In this document: one piece after another, positions 63,954 to 64,000 of the stretch
Layout of the letters: every line of letters starts with the position of its first letter
How positions within the stretch are numbered: position 1 is the stretch's first letter
NCBI GenBank assembly: GCA_017983695.1
Contig: JAGOAX010000007.1
Span: 124,001-188,000 of the forward strand
Direction of reading: 5' to 3'
Origin: Ferruginibacter sp.
GTDB taxonomy: Bacteria > Bacteroidota > Bacteroidia > Chitinophagales > Chitinophagaceae
Length of the DNA: 64,000 nt
Program-made: the position numbers and the translations under genes
Notes under the pieces: generated by a model
What the model was told of the DNA's origin: nothing
What the model saw: the letters and a program-made list of their open reading frames with translations, nothing else
Databases searched by the model: none

Positions 63954-64000
63954 CAGCCTTCAGGGTATCGTAGATCTGTTTAATTACATCAGCATCCATT
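63946..64000 (-). CDS. C-terminal end of a gene running off the right edge
   Basis: Reading the minus strand in from the edge gives MDADVIKQIYDTLKAAK and a TAG stop (complement of 63946-63948). It is too short to assign a family. It converges with rpe and overlaps its last eight bases. The open frame and convergent layout suggest a real gene end. Confidence 0.45.
   Translation of the reverse strand, partial: MDADVIKQIYDTLKAAK

Overview
The window looks like chromosomal DNA of a Bacteroidota bacterium, most likely Chitinophagaceae or a close relative. The reasons are: type IX secretion (T9SS) proteins (a PorP/SprF protein beside a CHU_C cargo, plus a type-A cargo); the order parA-parB-DUF5683-dapB; TAnnTTTG promoter elements with few Shine-Dalgarno sequences; many beta-barrel and lipoprotein genes; and a zinc-ligand-poor L36. 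Placement below phylum is inference. No tRNA, rRNA, CRISPR array, transposase or integrase was seen.

Layout. 1-5.1 kb: a truncated LOG-family gene, a sodium/solute symporter, a second LOG gene, a small beta-barrel protein, a 16-residue-repeat membrane-anchored protein and porP/sprF. 5.1-15.6 kb: a 1226-residue T9SS cargo, recG, a RhlE-like helicase, a CvfB-like protein, a VapBC toxin-antitoxin pair and a membrane phosphoesterase. 15.6-22.3 kb: an FMN reductase, parA-parB-DUF5683-dapB, and a TPR histidine kinase with its NarL-type regulator. 22.3-29.8 kb: a barrel protein, an SDR threonine dehydrogenase, kdsA, a PspC-AraC-AraC unit and aconitase. 29.8-34.2 kb is the accessory zone: a TIR-domain gene between inverted copies of a dispersed repeat, strong nested inverted repeats, an M14 peptidase and a third repeat copy. 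34.2-43 kb: YceI, an MtfA-like protease with a SEC-C tail, bestrophin, the agmatine-to-putrescine pair aguB-aguA, a repeat lipoprotein with a possible haem site, a SET protein, mgtE and a histidine phosphatase. 43-54 kb: glmS, a DUF4954 protein, a parvulin PPIase, aroQ, carA and the alpha ribosomal operon infA-rpmJ-rpsM-rpsK-rpsD-rpoA-rplQ on the minus strand. 53.7-64 kb: a lipoprotein, a cysteine-rich T9SS cargo, a homogentisate-dioxygenase-like gene, small enzymes, a TolB-like protein, a TPR lipoprotein, rpe and a truncated gene.

How the genes work together. Most are housekeeping: chromosome segregation, lysine/peptidoglycan precursor supply (dapB), KDO and hexosamine supply (kdsA, glmS), translation, TCA cycle and pyrimidine/arginine precursor supply (carA). 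The secreted proteins depend on T9SS. The most unusual content is between genes: (1) six GC-rich palindromes, each with a G-rich arm pointing at and meeting a gene boundary, one of which supplies the carA stop codon; (2) about eleven AT-rich spacers built from short words repeated directly and inverted, some inside the ribosomal operon; (3) a 96-bp heptanucleotide tract filling the predicted 5' leader of rpe; (4) the repeat-flanked TIR island; (5) a palindrome carried in frame inside the SET protein.
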